Assembly: GCA_947623595.1 (NCBI GenBank)
Contig: CANQHC010000015.1
Span: 1 to 45,416 of the forward strand
DNA length: 45,416 bases
Reading direction: 5' to 3'
Source: an uncultured Clostridia bacterium
GTDB taxonomy: Bacteria > Bacillota > Clostridia > TANB77 > CAG-508
Shown: piece by piece, positions 29,801 to 37,550 of the stretch
Numbering within the stretch: the first letter of the stretch is position 1
Layout of the letters: the number at the start of each line of letters is the position of its first letter
The notes under the pieces: model-generated
What the model saw: only the letters and a program-made list of their open reading frames with translations
The model's database searches: none
What the model was told of the DNA's origin: nothing
Translations under genes and position numbers: made by a program

Positions 29801-32800
29801 CCATCTTTTTGATATTTTATTGTTATATCATAATCACTTTCAGTTAATTTTTTGTCAGCAACATTTACATCTACAGTTACTTTTTTTCCTTCTCCATCAT
29901 ATACAGCTTCTCCACCTTGTGGCACATTTATTGTTATATCATTTTCTGTAATTGCTTTTTGAGAAATTATATAATCTCCATCCACAGATGTAATTTTATA
30001 ACTTGTAGTTACATCTGTTTCTCCGTTTTTTATTGTATATTCTCCTTTAATTTTATATGTCCCTACATTTGGAGTACCCTCTAAAGTAGGTTCTACTGTA
30101 TAGCTTGCATCTGTTACTCTATCTTCATTTACTAATCCAAGATTGGTTTCTGATATTTGTTCTTCTACTTTATAACTATATTCTTTTATTATTTTATCTC
30201 CATAAGTTTGACTTATTCCATTTGCATTTATTGTAATTGGTCTTGGGGTAATTGTATATGTTCCTTTTCCTAAAGTTACATTATAGTTTCCGCTTACAAT
30301 TTTTTGCTCATTTTCTACTTCTTGTCTTTTAATAGTATAGTTTTGTACTGTAATTTCTGCATTACCTACTAAAGTTTTGTTAGTTGCAGTAGTTGATAAG
30401 CTTACGCTATCTAATTTATCACCATTTACTAAATCTCCAATTACTGAAGTTTCTACATCTGCAACACTTACTGTTTCTCCATAAATACTTGAACTATTTC
30501 CTGGCTTTATTGTAATAGGTCTTTGTGTAATTGTATATTTTACGTTTGTTGTTAATGATTTTTCAGCTAATGTATAGTTTGGATTTAAACTATCATTTTT
30601 TATAACAATATTATATTCACCTATATCCGATTTTGCAGTTAATGGAACTTCACTTTCTATTACATTTTCTATTGCAATAAGTTTTATTCCTAAATCTTGT
30701 TTTTGGTCATCACCTTGTAATTCATTTACTTCAAAATCAATTGTTTCTATTTCATTTCCATATATACTTGTTTGAGGTTTTACTGTTAATTCTACTTCTT
30801 TTGGTGAAATTACAAACTCACCTATCTCTTTTTCAGTAACTTCCTCATGGTTTTTATCTCCTTGTGTTGTTACTTTTATAGTATATGTTCCTTGATCTTT
30901 AACTGCTTCTAGTCCTTCTTCTACACCATCTTTATAATATTTTACTGTTAATTCAAATTCTGGAGTAGACTCTACTGTTGCTTTTTGTTCTTTTCCGTTA
31001 TATGTTACTTTGTTCTTTGTTACAGTAAATTCTATTTGTGCTTTTTTGATTGTGAAATGCTTTGTTACTTTTACATTTTGTTCTGTATAATATTCATTAC
31101 CCTTAACTTTTATTGTTATTTCATATTCACCTGCATCAGTTGGCTTTCCTTTTTCTGCATGCTCACTACCTACTAATTTATACTCAATTTCGAAATTATC
31201 ATTTAGTCTAGGATCATTTGGAGTTATTGTTACTTCCTTTGGCTCTCCATCATATACTTTGTCTTCTGGCACTTCTATATTAAAGTCATTTTCTCTTAAA
31301 TCACTTTTTTTACTAATGGTTAATGCTTTTTGTTCTGAACTTGTAGCATTGTAATTTTTAGTTTCTCCATAAGTTACTTTTATGCTTACAGTTCCTTCTC
31401 CTACTAGTGTGATTGTTCCACTTTCACTATCTATTGTTGCTATTTCTTCTGGACTTTTTTCTTCTAAAGTTGTTACATCATATGTAACTGTTCCTTTTTC
31501 TTTTATATCATCACTATTAACTAAAGTTACTTTTGGTGATGGATCTGTCATTAATACATTACTTATTTCTTCTGATTCTTCATTTCCAGACATAATTTTA
31601 AATTCTGGTATTGGTTGGTCAGCTTTTGATACTTTTATTTTTACTTTTAGTTCTTCTACAACTTTATAATTTTCTTCATCGTCTGGAGTGTATTTTACAA
31701 AAAATTCATTTCCTTCTTCTGTTGCATCCCCTACTGGTGTTTCTAATGGATTTTTTTGCGTATCAAAACTAAACCCTTCTGTTAATTGATTTACTACATC
31801 ATTTAAGGTTTGTCCATATGTTGCTCTTAAATTTGTTGGTAATTCATATTCTGGGTCTGCTTTTTCTATAATTAATTGTTCTGTTTTTGTAATTCCTTCT
31901 GGATCTGTAGTATAGTTTCCTTTTCCTATTACATTTACACTTACATCATAAGTACCAGCATTTATTGGATTTGTTTCGACTGGCTCTTCATTTTTTGTAT
32001 ATGTAATTGTTAAGTCATAGTCCTGTGTATTTTCTAAGACTTGACCTTCTACATTTACTACTACAGTTGCTTGCTTTTCTTCTCCGTCATATACTGCATC
32101 TTGTGGCACATTTATCGTTATGTCTTTTTCTAAAATGGCCTTTGGAGAAATTACATATTCACCTTCTACAGAATCAATTTCATAACTTGTTGTTACATCT
32201 GTATCTTGTTTCTTTATTTTATATGTTCCTTTAATTTTATATGTTCCTGCATTTGGAACCTCTTGTAATTCAGGGGCTACAACATAGCTTGCTTCTATAC
32301 TATCTCCACTTGCTAAACCATAATTTGTTTCATTATCAGCTTCTTCTATTGTATAAGTATAACTTCTTTCTACTTCATCTCTATATGTCTTACTTATTCC
32401 ATTTGCTTTTATTATTATTGGTCTTCTAGAAATTGTATATATTCCTGCTTGTGTATCTACATTATAGTTTTTATCTACATCTTTTGGTTCACTATCTTCT
32501 ACTTGTCTTGTAATTGTGTAAGAATTTATAGTAATTGTATAATTGCTTCCTGCTACAGAATTTTCCGTTGCATCTGTTTTTAATTCAACTGTTGCTATTT
32601 GGTCATTATTTACTAATCCTTCTGCTGTTACATTTAATACTTTATTTTGAACATTAACTTCTTCTCCATAAATGCTTGCAAAATCTTTTGCCTTTATTGT
32701 TAATGGTCTTTGGGTAATTGTATATTTTGCTTCTATTTCTTGCTGTGCTAATTTATAATTTTTATTTAAGTTTTCTGATTTTATTATAATTTCATATGTA

Positions 32801-35800
32801 TTTGCATCAGAAGTTTTGCTTATTGGTGTTTGTTTTTCATCATTTTCAACTGCTATTACTTCTATTCCCAATGTTTCTTTATCACCCTCTGATACTAAAC
32901 CATTTACTGTATATTGTATAGTTTGTATGTCATCTCCATAAGTACTTTGTGCATTTTCTATATTTACTTCAATTTCTTTTTCTGTAATAGAATACTTTCC
33001 TGTTTGATAAGTAATATTATAATTATCAGTTACTAATGTTTCTTCTCTTTTAATAACAGCATCTTTAGCAGTAATTGTATAATCGCTTCCTACTGGTGAT
33101 TTTTCTTTGGCTGTTGTTTCTAATGTAATATCTTCTATTTGATCTTCATTTACTAAGCCTTTATCTGAAACTACTTTATATGTTAAGTTTTGAATTGGTG
33201 CACCATAAATACTTGTTTTGTCTTCTGGTTTTATTGTAATATCTCTTCTCTTAATTGTATATATTCCTTTTGGTTCACCATTAATTTGATAGTTTGTATT
33301 TAAGTCATCTTTTTTAACAATAATATCATAAGTTCCTTGATTTGAAGTAACGCTAAGTGGTGTATATCCATCTTTTTCTACTGCTTCTAGTTCTATTCCT
33401 AAAATTTTTATTTCATCGTCAGTTGCTAAACCTTCTACTGTGTATCCTGGATCAAATGTTGCAATTGGCTCTCCATATATACTTTCAGCAGGATTTATTT
33501 GTATTGTTACTTTTCTTGCACTAATAGTATAATTTGCACTATTTTTAGTTACATCATAGTTTTCTAACATATCTGCTTCTAGTGTATCTGTTATTTCAAC
33601 ATTTTCTACCTTTATTGGATATATTCCTACTGATGTTTTATTTGTTAATTCTGGTTCAGTTTTTAATGTTACATTAATATTGTCTCCACTTGCTAACGTT
33701 CCTTCTAATGTATATGCTAATTGTTCTATATCTTCTCCATATATGCTTCCCAATGGATTTGGATTAATTGTTATTGTTCTTTTTGTAATTTCATATATCG
33801 CTTCTTCATATTTTATATTATAGTTTCCAGTTACAACTTTAGAGTCTTGCTCTTCTATTTGTCTTGTAATAGTAGCTTTACTCGCTGTAATATTATAATT
33901 ATTTCCTACTGGTGATTTTTCTTTGGCTGTTGTTTCTAATGTAATATCTGTTATTTGCTCATTTTCTATTAAGTTTCCACTTGTAATTTGGTAACTTAAG
34001 TTTTCAATTTTTTCACCATATGTGCTTGACTTTGCATCTGGTTTTATAGTAATAGGTCTTTGTTTAATTGTATATTTTTCCTCAATTTCTTGAGAAGTTA
34101 GCTCATAATTTGTATTCAAATTTTCTGATTTTACAATAATTTTATATTCTTTTGCATCTGAGGTTGGAGTTATTTCTATATTAGTTTCTTCCTCTACTGC
34201 TACTAATTTTATTCCTAAGATTTCTTTTGCTTCACTATTTTGCATACCTGTTACTTCATAATTAATTTCTTGTAGAGGATCTCCATATATACTTTCTTGT
34301 GGTTGTACTTGTAATGTTATTTGAGCTGGATTGATTGTAAACTTATCATTTAATTCTTTATCGATTACTCCTTCATAATTTGTATTTCCTTCTGCTGTTA
34401 CTTTTATAGTATATGTTCCTTGGTCTTTTACTTCTTCAAACCCTTCTCCTGTACCATCTTTATAATATTTTGCAGTAAAAGATAAATCTGGATTAGCAGT
34501 TACTGTTGCTTTTTGCCTTAGTCCATTATATGGCTTTGTATTATTTGTTACAGTAAATTCTATTTGTGCTTTCTTAATTGTAAAATGATCTGTCACTTGT
34601 ACATCTTGCTTTGCATAATACTTGTTTTCTTCTACTTTTATTGTTATTTCATATTCACCTGCATTAGTTGGCTTTCCTGCTTCTGCTTGTTCATTATCTA
34701 CTAGTTTATATTCAATTTGAAAGTTACCTTTTAATCTATTATCTTTTGGTGTTATTGTAACTTCTTTTTCACTTCCATCATATATTGTTTCTTGTGGTAT
34801 TGATATTTCAAAATCTGCTTCTGTTAATTTTTTATTTTTACTTATTGTTAATGTTTTTTCATCTGAGCTTGTAGCATTATAATTTGCGGTTTCTCCATAA
34901 GTTACTTTTATGCTTACAGTTCCCTCTCCTACTAATGTAATTGTTCCATCTTCATCATTTATTGTTGCTATATCTTCTGGCTGTTTTCCTTCATTTGAAG
35001 TTGTTACAGTATATGTAATTTTTCCTTCTTCCTTTACTTCTTCTTCATTATATAATGTTGCTTTTGGTGCTGGATCTGTCATTAATATACTACTTATTTC
35101 TGTTGATTCTTTTTCTCCAGACATAATTTTTAGTTCTGGTTTTGGTTGATTTGCTTTTTGTACAGTAATTGTTCTTGTTTTTTCACTTTTATTTCCAGCT
35201 TTATCTGTCATAACATATTTAATATTGTGATTTTTTACTGAACTATTTTCGAATTTGCTTTCTTCTTCAAATTTTACATCATCAACAAATATTTCTATTG
35301 TAATTTCATCTTCTCCAGTAAAGTTATCTGTTACTTTAACATTTTCTTTAGATATATTTGTATATTCTTCAAATACAGTAATAGTTGTATTATCTTCAAC
35401 TCCTTGCCATTGTATAAATGTTGGAGCTGTTTTATCAAATATAAAGTTGTTCGTATCTTCTAGATCAGTTATATTTGTTTCATCATCTTCTGAACCTTTT
35501 AAATGAATTGCATAAGAAATAGAACCTTCATCTTCTTCTCCTGTGAAGGTATATGTGAATTTATATATATAATCTCCTTCTATTCCCTCTGCACTTTCTA
35601 GTTTTTCTAATTTAAAGTCATATTCATTGTTTGAACCATCTTTTGTGATTTTAATTTTTGCATTTGATAGTTCTTCATCTAATTTTACGTTCGTGCTAAA
35701 AGTTATTTCAATTTTGTCCCCTGTTTTTAGATATTCTTTTCCTTCAGTTTGTTTTACTTGCTTATTTAATATTTTTGGTAATTCTACTAAATTTTCTATT

Positions 35801-37272
35801 TCTGCTTCAATTTTATCAACAATTTCTTCAAATTTGCTTTGTAAATTTTGTGCTTGTACTTGTTCTAGCAATTTTTCAATTTTTCCCCAGCTGTTTGATG
35901 AATATTTTTTTGACATTGCACTTGCAATTTCATCCCAGTTTTCTCCTGTATATTCCATATCTACAAGACCTGCGATACTTTGCTTTACTGCTTCTAAATT
36001 ATCTTCTACAATTTCCTTGTGACTTTTTGCATTTATTAAGTCATTGAATGTGTTTTGCAATGCTTCTACTTGTTTTGTAATATCTCCTTGAACTGACTCA
36101 TTTGCTTCTTTCATCTTTTTAGCTTTTTCTAGTTGTGTGCTATAAGCAGTCCAATATTCTTCTTTATAATCATCTTGTTTCAATTTTTCATCTTCTATTT
36201 GTTTCATTAATGAATTGAAATTTGTATAATCTACAATATGTATAACTCTGGTTTTTATTGATGTATTACCATCATTATCTGTCACAGTAAATGTTACAAC
36301 TGCTCTTCTTGTTGTTTTATTTTTTATTGCCTCGTTTACATCAGTTGCATCAATATTTTCTTCTGGTACTGGAACATCTTTTGTTCCGTCTGCTTTGTCT
36401 GAATATTTTGCACCTTTATCTTTATACTCATATTGTTCAGGAAGTGTTGCTAAATCTATGTATATAGGACTAGTTTTTCCATTTTCTTGTTCATTTAAAG
36501 TTATTACTGGCCCTTCTATGTCAGGTCTTACACTTAATTTTGCATAATATCCTTTTGATAATATGTTTGAAAAATCTGTTGCAAACCATTGCAAATAATA
36601 TGTGCTTGTTTTATCTACTTCTGGTATTGGCACATCTATTTTTCCGTTTTCTGGATTATATATTCTGGTGGAATTTGTTAGGAAGTTATCTAAGTCTACC
36701 TCTTCTTCTTTTACCCATTTATAAGATATGAAATAAATACCTGTGTCGTCGGTAAAACTAATTGGAATAGTTGCTCCTCCTTTTACAACACTGCTTGTAG
36801 GTATTAAATCAGGCTCTGGTTTTTGAGTATCTGCTGGAACTGTTAATTTATCTACTATTTTATATGGCATTGATAATGTAAGCGTAGTGTTTACTCCATC
36901 CCATGCAAATAAACTAAATTCATATAAGCCTGGCTCACTTGGTACTTCTGGAGCTTCCCATATAGTTGTTTTTGGCTCTCCTTCAACTCTCACGCCTGTA
37001 GGAGATTTATGGTTTTCATCCAAATGCTTATTCCATGTATAGTACACAGCTACTATTTTAGTATCATCTGTGATTTTAAATTTTGGTTTCGTACCTACTA
37101 GTAATTCTCCTGCTGTTCTACCACTACCATCTTCTACTATTGGTAATGGTTCTATTACAGGTATTGTACTATCTACAGCTTTTACAAATGCTGGTTTCCC
37201 TAGCAATATAGCTATAACTATTATCATTAGTGCTAAAATTTTCCTTTTTTGGCTTTTTAGAAAATAAGACAT
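20845..37272 (-). CDS. Giant secreted MBG-repeat protein (5475 residues)
   Basis: A single unbroken frame of 16.4 kb. A signal peptide (1-32, ending VKA) precedes Ig-like modules. A FIVAR-like helical stretch follows at about 348-504 (VDMEYTGENWDEIA, SNSWGKIEKLL). From about 707 to 5170 there are repeated Big-like modules (TYGET.NYNATSS) and MBG modules of about 80 residues, marked by roughly twenty (S/T)xYGE sites and NYxxxYxxGxYTI ends. A DUF5011-like module follows at about 5171-5260, then a C-terminal domain I do not recognise. There is no enzyme motif, LPXTG, SLH or C-terminal membrane segment, so the attachment mode is unknown. Known: MBG and Big modules build long stalks in bacterial adhesins. 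It has a consensus promoter and is apparently monocistronic. It shares FIVAR-like and DUF5011-like modules with the cohesin and dockerin proteins downstream. Assembly collapse or expansion of repeats is possible. Confidence 0.88.
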   Translation of the reverse strand: MSYFLKSQKRKILALMIIVIAILLGKPAFVKAVDSTIPVIEPLPIVEDGSGRTAGELLVGTKPKFKITDDTKIVAVYYTWNKHLDENHKSPTGVRVEGEPKTTIWEAPEVPSEPGLYEFSLFAWDGVNTTLTLSMPYKIVDKLTVPADTQKPEPDLIPTSSVVKGGATIPISFTDDTGIYFISYKWVKEEEVDLDNFLTNSTRIYNPENGKIDVPIPEVDKTSTYYLQWFATDFSNILSKGYYAKLSVRPDIEGPVITLNEQENGKTSPIYIDLATLPEQYEYKDKGAKYSDKADGTKDVPVPEENIDATDVNEAIKNKTTRRAVVTFTVTDNDGNTSIKTRVIHIVDYTNFNSLMKQIEDEKLKQDDYKEEYWTAYSTQLEKAKKMKEANESVQGDITKQVEALQNTFNDLINAKSHKEIVEDNLEAVKQSIAGLVDMEYTGENWDEIASAMSKKYSSNSWGKIEKLLEQVQAQNLQSKFEEIVDKIEAEIENLVELPKILNKQVKQTEGKEYLKTGDKIEITFSTNVKLDEELSNAKIKITKDGSNNEYDFKLEKLESAEGIEGDYIYKFTYTFTGEEDEGSISYAIHLKGSEDDETNITDLEDTNNFIFDKTAPTFIQWQGVEDNTTITVFEEYTNISKENVKVTDNFTGEDEITIEIFVDDVKFEEESKFENSSVKNHNIKYVMTDKAGNKSEKTRTITVQKANQPKPELKIMSGEKESTEISSILMTDPAPKATLYNEEEVKEEGKITYTVTTSNEGKQPEDIATINDEDGTITLVGEGTVSIKVTYGETANYNATSSDEKTLTISKNKKLTEADFEISIPQETIYDGSEKEVTITPKDNRLKGNFQIEYKLVDNEQAEAGKPTNAGEYEITIKVEENKYYAKQDVQVTDHFTIKKAQIEFTVTNNTKPYNGLRQKATVTANPDLSFTAKYYKDGTGEGFEEVKDQGTYTIKVTAEGNTNYEGVIDKELNDKFTINPAQITLQVQPQESIYGDPLQEINYEVTGMQNSEAKEILGIKLVAVEEETNIEITPTSDAKEYKIIVKSENLNTNYELTSQEIEEKYTIKQRPITIKPDAKSSTYGEKIENLSYQITSGNLIENEQITDITLETTAKEKSPVGNNYNITASKATITRQIEEQDSKVVTGNYNIKYEEAIYEITKRTITINPNPLGSIYGEDIEQLAYTLEGTLASGDNINVTLKTEPELTNKTSVGIYPIKVENVEITDTLEADMLENYDVTKNSANYTISARKVTIQINPAESIYGEPIATFDPGYTVEGLATDDEIKILGIELEAVEKDGYTPLSVTSNQGTYDIIVKKDDLNTNYQINGEPKGIYTIKRRDITIKPEDKTSIYGAPIQNLTYKVVSDKGLVNEDQIEDITLETTAKEKSPVGSDYTITAKDAVIKREETLVTDNYNITYQTGKYSITEKEIEVNIENAQSTYGDDIQTIQYTVNGLVSEGDKETLGIEVIAVENDEKQTPISKTSDANTYEIIIKSENLNKNYKLAQQEIEAKYTITQRPLTIKAKDFASIYGEEVNVQNKVLNVTAEGLVNNDQIATVELKTDATENSVAGSNYTITINSYTITRQVEDSEPKDVDKNYNVDTQAGIYTISRRPIIIKANGISKTYRDEVERSYTYTIEEADNETNYGLASGDSIEASYVVAPELQEVPNAGTYKIKGTYKIKKQDTDVTTSYEIDSVEGEYVISPKAILEKDITINVPQDAVYDGEEKQATVVVNVEGQVLENTQDYDLTITYTKNEEPVETNPINAGTYDVSVNVIGKGNYTTDPEGITKTEQLIIEKADPEYELPTNLRATYGQTLNDVVNQLTEGFSFDTQKNPLETPVGDATEEGNEFFVKYTPDDEENYKVVEELKVKIKVSKADQPIPEFKIMSGNEESEEISNVLMTDPSPKVTLVNSDDIKEKGTVTYDVTTLEEKSPEEIATIDSESGTITLVGEGTVSIKVTYGETKNYNATSSEQKALTISKKSDLRENDFNIEVPEDKVYDGEPKEVTITPNDPRLNDNFEIEYKLVGSEHAEKGKPTDAGEYEITIKVKGNEYYTEQNVKVTKHFTIKKAQIEFTVTKNKVTYNGKEQKATVESTPEFELTVKYYKDGVEEGLEAVKDQGTYTIKVTTQGDKNHEEVTEKEIGEFVISPKEVELTVKPQTSIYGNEIETIDFEVNELQGDDQKQDLGIKLIAIENVIESEVPLTAKSDIGEYNIVIKNDSLNPNYTLAEKSLTTNVKYTITQRPITIKPGNSSSIYGETVSVADVETSVIGDLVNGDKLDSVSLSTTATNKTLVGNAEITVQNYTIKRQEVENEQKIVSGNYNVTLGKGTYTITPRPITINANGISQTYGDKIIKEYSYKVEEQISETNLGLVNEDRVTDASYTVEPTLEGTPNVGTYKIKGEYTIKNGETDVTTSYKITSVDGDYIISQKAITENDITINVPQGGEAVYDGEGKKVTVDVNVADKKLTESDYDITIKYQKDGQDVESPTNAGTYNVTVNVKGKGNYSTDQAGIEKSTQFEIKKAKPKYDVPTNLTAKYGQTLADVEGQLTQGFSFDIEKNPLETLVGKVTTEEEEGNEFLVIYTPTDESNYEVVKDIIVKIKVSKADQPKPIFKIVKDSEEQTEIETVLMTDSSPKIVLENEQDIKESGKISYQILDESGENPSSDIIEIDSQEKTIKLLKAGKANIKVTYEGTENYNAATSDAKSLTISKNPVLTEDDFTITIPKGEIYDGNQKEVTIEPKDPKLQGKFTIEYKLKDTEVAEVEKPTNAGEYIVTIKVGENDYYEATNIEVKEHFIIGKAQIKFTVTDKGKTYNGEQQNATIVSEPVLDFTAKYYKDGEDGEGKETVKDKGTYTIKVTAEGNQNYEGVSDKELNDKFIINPAQLTLTVTAQESIYGNPISTINYDVNGLQKEDSKENLGIQLVAVDEKGTPINQTSDVGLYDINIVTDELNPNYVLNPESSTTDVKYKITQRPLKITPIDKSSVYGAEVNIEQIPSNVTADKLVNNDKITAITLVTNASKKSPVGENYKITASGATITRQVEEQVEGQSSSKDVTNNYNIEYVEGKYTITAKQVTVTILPAESIYGEEIVIPEPGYTVEWLENDEDASILGIELEAVERNEEKTPLSETTDVGEYDIIVKQDSTNSNYEIANKEDLKGVYTIKQRPITIKPDDKSSIYGETVEQDLTYKITSEKNLVNDDKITVIKLETSATSKSPVGSSYTITASEVAITREEKPVTNNYAISYENGTYTITPAELTLTVNAQESIYGEDIKEITYQVEGLKNEDNEQSLGIQLEAVEESSKTPISKLSDAGEYEIQLKSDILQNSNYTLKTQEIEAKYTITPRPITITPVDKSSIYGDVVELDNEVSITAGKNLENGLVNNDELQDVVLTTDATQTTSVGTQDITVISYKIQRTVSDAEPTTKDVTKNYKVGEGTGTYTIKQRPITIQVNSVKRTYGEEPVKLTHQDVSNLVNNDKINVTLKTEPQITNTTPVGVYPITVESYTITRGEDAGTDVKDNYNVTEIQGQYTITQKEIEEEINIQLPPNNQDGKIVYDKNPKEVTVTVGSLRKGVDYTETITYKKQGEEENLQGSPTDAGIYNVTVTIEGINNYKTTEPKTKTAEFTIEKASQEKPIIELSKNQAIITDEEPITITVKNVSASGEKAQYKISPDGAITISEDGSITLNRAEEVTITAIFPSTNNYEESPVSDEAKLTIKRATLTKSDFTIGNPNPTYTGSEISAQVTSNIYEVSVKEVKYYKDGAGEGETSVTEAGTYKIKVFTDKTEKYNAAEGLELTDSWTIEKAIYQLSQITFENAQKEYNGQKQIIKISGQLPEGINVKYSIAKKEAPDSNIAGEEGVKERGTYTVTATFGLSEDLQKNYSSINPEKLEAELEIVNGIIKDDDVNITVPTPLPEKEKIEYDAISKPVTVTVNGITEGEGYTVKKEYFKIVSEELQKSMGETEPVDAGTYKAKVTVTGTNNYEGSVVTKESETYTISPIDSSLENLEYTKPLQDVVYNGQEQGISITAKSELNGFGDITTRYYELVGEEKEKEEEAKGTLVTKDTSEKPENEKLPSVPEDVGTYKVTVSIGAGTNYNSSANELYVGKYEITQKPITVTANTIDNAVYGQEQQMLDYTIDAIPEENKLVGKDANVDKNTVLNVTLSLANEGSSDKISKDQVSSLNVGTYDIIGESTSKNYQVTVNRGKYKIGKAEQEKPTITGPSQVLMTEENATIQVQGIGNAKGNVKYESKSDSILQVNPQTGKITPKQVGTANVTVTFEETDNYNPVTSEEYQIEVIRDNLDKDDFKITLPDNKVYTGEAKEVTVEYKEGIKDKAGTPITVSYNKLKDQTEEVETTGAELKDVGTYQIVVNVASDGTHYNKVENLVIGTYTIEKATPTESDLEYNLQDKVYNGQKQELSVTAKGNLKESGNAITVKYNGEIARDDMPVNVADYTITVSIGDGKNYKATKQDINLGTYKITKATPTKQDLQYPEQLDDLVYNAQEQGITVTAKENLSASGNLITTKYYKIDDDQKENAEQTEGDLVTKQAEGLEQGVVPAIPVEVGTYKVTVSIGDGINYGTTTEEIYIGVYSITKANPTISENATNILSNFVATYGDTLSKLQLPISNEGGTEGTFSWKLEEGKSAETEKVGDATQEEERRTFKVTFTPIDQKNYNIIELDAKVKVEKAEYKLENVSFPTEGNTLIYTGKPLTYTPQLEGVPNGIKVEFSGNVQTDVSEGDGYDVTATFSFDETEEGIALSKNYKSINPSQITGKWKIIRGALVEENFDITNTVQTYDGSPKKVDVAENLGGGVGNITVQYRKIVPEETMPQPEWSESAIDAGTYNIKLIVEAGTLYGSAEIEIKNTILTINKANQEAPQVSLSKTEVAITDEAPKLILPEDRKGQIGVSYNPEDVIEISPEGIITLKKAGEVQISVVYVEDDNHNASAPKVLTLTVKRIDLQTSNFKVEDNIYTYDNTKKQATVSLLESIGEGEIGEVTYKYVEEGKENTSDGKIDAGTYNIVANAQAGTKYNELEDVVVGQLIINPRELTADDLEFVIDGQTFNSQNKLDKYIAKWEKDEAQKVKEHIVTSVNIVGKYSSESNKNIAVKITYQDIINEQNVNAPSDLGFYRVNLEIVNARNFENDSISLGGFRIADTTAPTIKPTGLNIVMLNTAVDYTSFVEVVDDYDSVEDITLSWEGTIDTSQKGKQYTVVYTAKDKSGNVSDTCEVTVTVKEFPPLVQIIDEYEIRSDITDEREKQYWEKPFNTSVHVGWTKGTVEIYKEELTNVGNKTLEEIKQSEELFKSKAYYTSSDSEKEKWLSEDGVYKIVVKYTEILDSEPETAIRYIKIESGAPVWELESEGVKGWKSTYESNIVKLTIKNVSKMENATIKVYENSKITTTPLIKDGSRTEYAINYDDASDTLTYEIKVESDAICEISIMSKTGIPAQIDNFEIKPKE
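26400..35150 (-). repeat. Three long super-repeats inside the giant MBG gene
   Basis: Blocks beginning near 35150, 31630 and 29430 each open with Q(P)(K/I)P.(L/F)KI(M/V). They pass through LMTDP.PK, GTVSIKVTYGET-like and F.I..P...(I/V)YDG sections to KAQI.FTV and repeated (Q/A)ESIYG / KSSIYGE MBG modules. Block lengths are about 3.5, 2.2 and 3.0 kb; they differ by the number of MBG modules. Weaker single copies of the opening module recur near residues 3638, 4224 and 4887. Confidence 0.8.
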
Positions 37273-37291
37273 ATAATTTCCCCCTAATTTT

Positions 37292-37406
37292 TATTTCCGT
37301 AATAAAAACTCGTAATAATACGCAGTAATTATACCTGATTTCGACAATAATGTCAATAATTTCAACTGTTTATGTAAAGCATTTGCTGAAAAAACTATTT
37401 CCGTAA
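37292..37406 (-). promoter_or_regulatory. Consensus promoter and operator-like sites of the giant MBG gene
   Basis: A -35 box TTGACA (37351-37356) and a -10 box TATAAT (37328-37333) are spaced exactly 17 bp apart. An inverted repeat TTGACA-TTAT-TGTCGA overlaps the -35 box. Two direct copies of TATTTCCGTAA (plus strand, 37292-37302 and 37396-37406) lie 104 bp apart, one on each side of the promoter. The promoter is secure; the operator reading is inference. Confidence 0.75.
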
Positions 37407-37504
37407 GATTTACCACTATATTAACATTGTCAAATAGTATAAATATTTTTTACATATTTATATAATAATGAGGGATTAATAGATTAGTTAATTTTATCTA
37501 TTGC

Positions 37505-37541
37505 AAAAAAAACTCCCATGAAATTAATAATTCCATGGGAG
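37505..37541 (-). terminator. Terminator of the Pro/Ser-rich protein gene
   Basis: The stem CTCCCATG(G)AAT pairs with its complement ATTTCATGGGAG and is followed on the minus strand by eight T. It lies about 10 bp past the stop at 37551. Confidence 0.9.
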
Positions 37542-37550
37542 AAAAAACGG

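Noticed and set aside
20845..37272. Cellulosome or glycoside hydrolase function for the giant protein
   Set aside because: No catalytic or carbohydrate-binding domain is visible; only Ig-like, Big, MBG and FIVAR-like modules.
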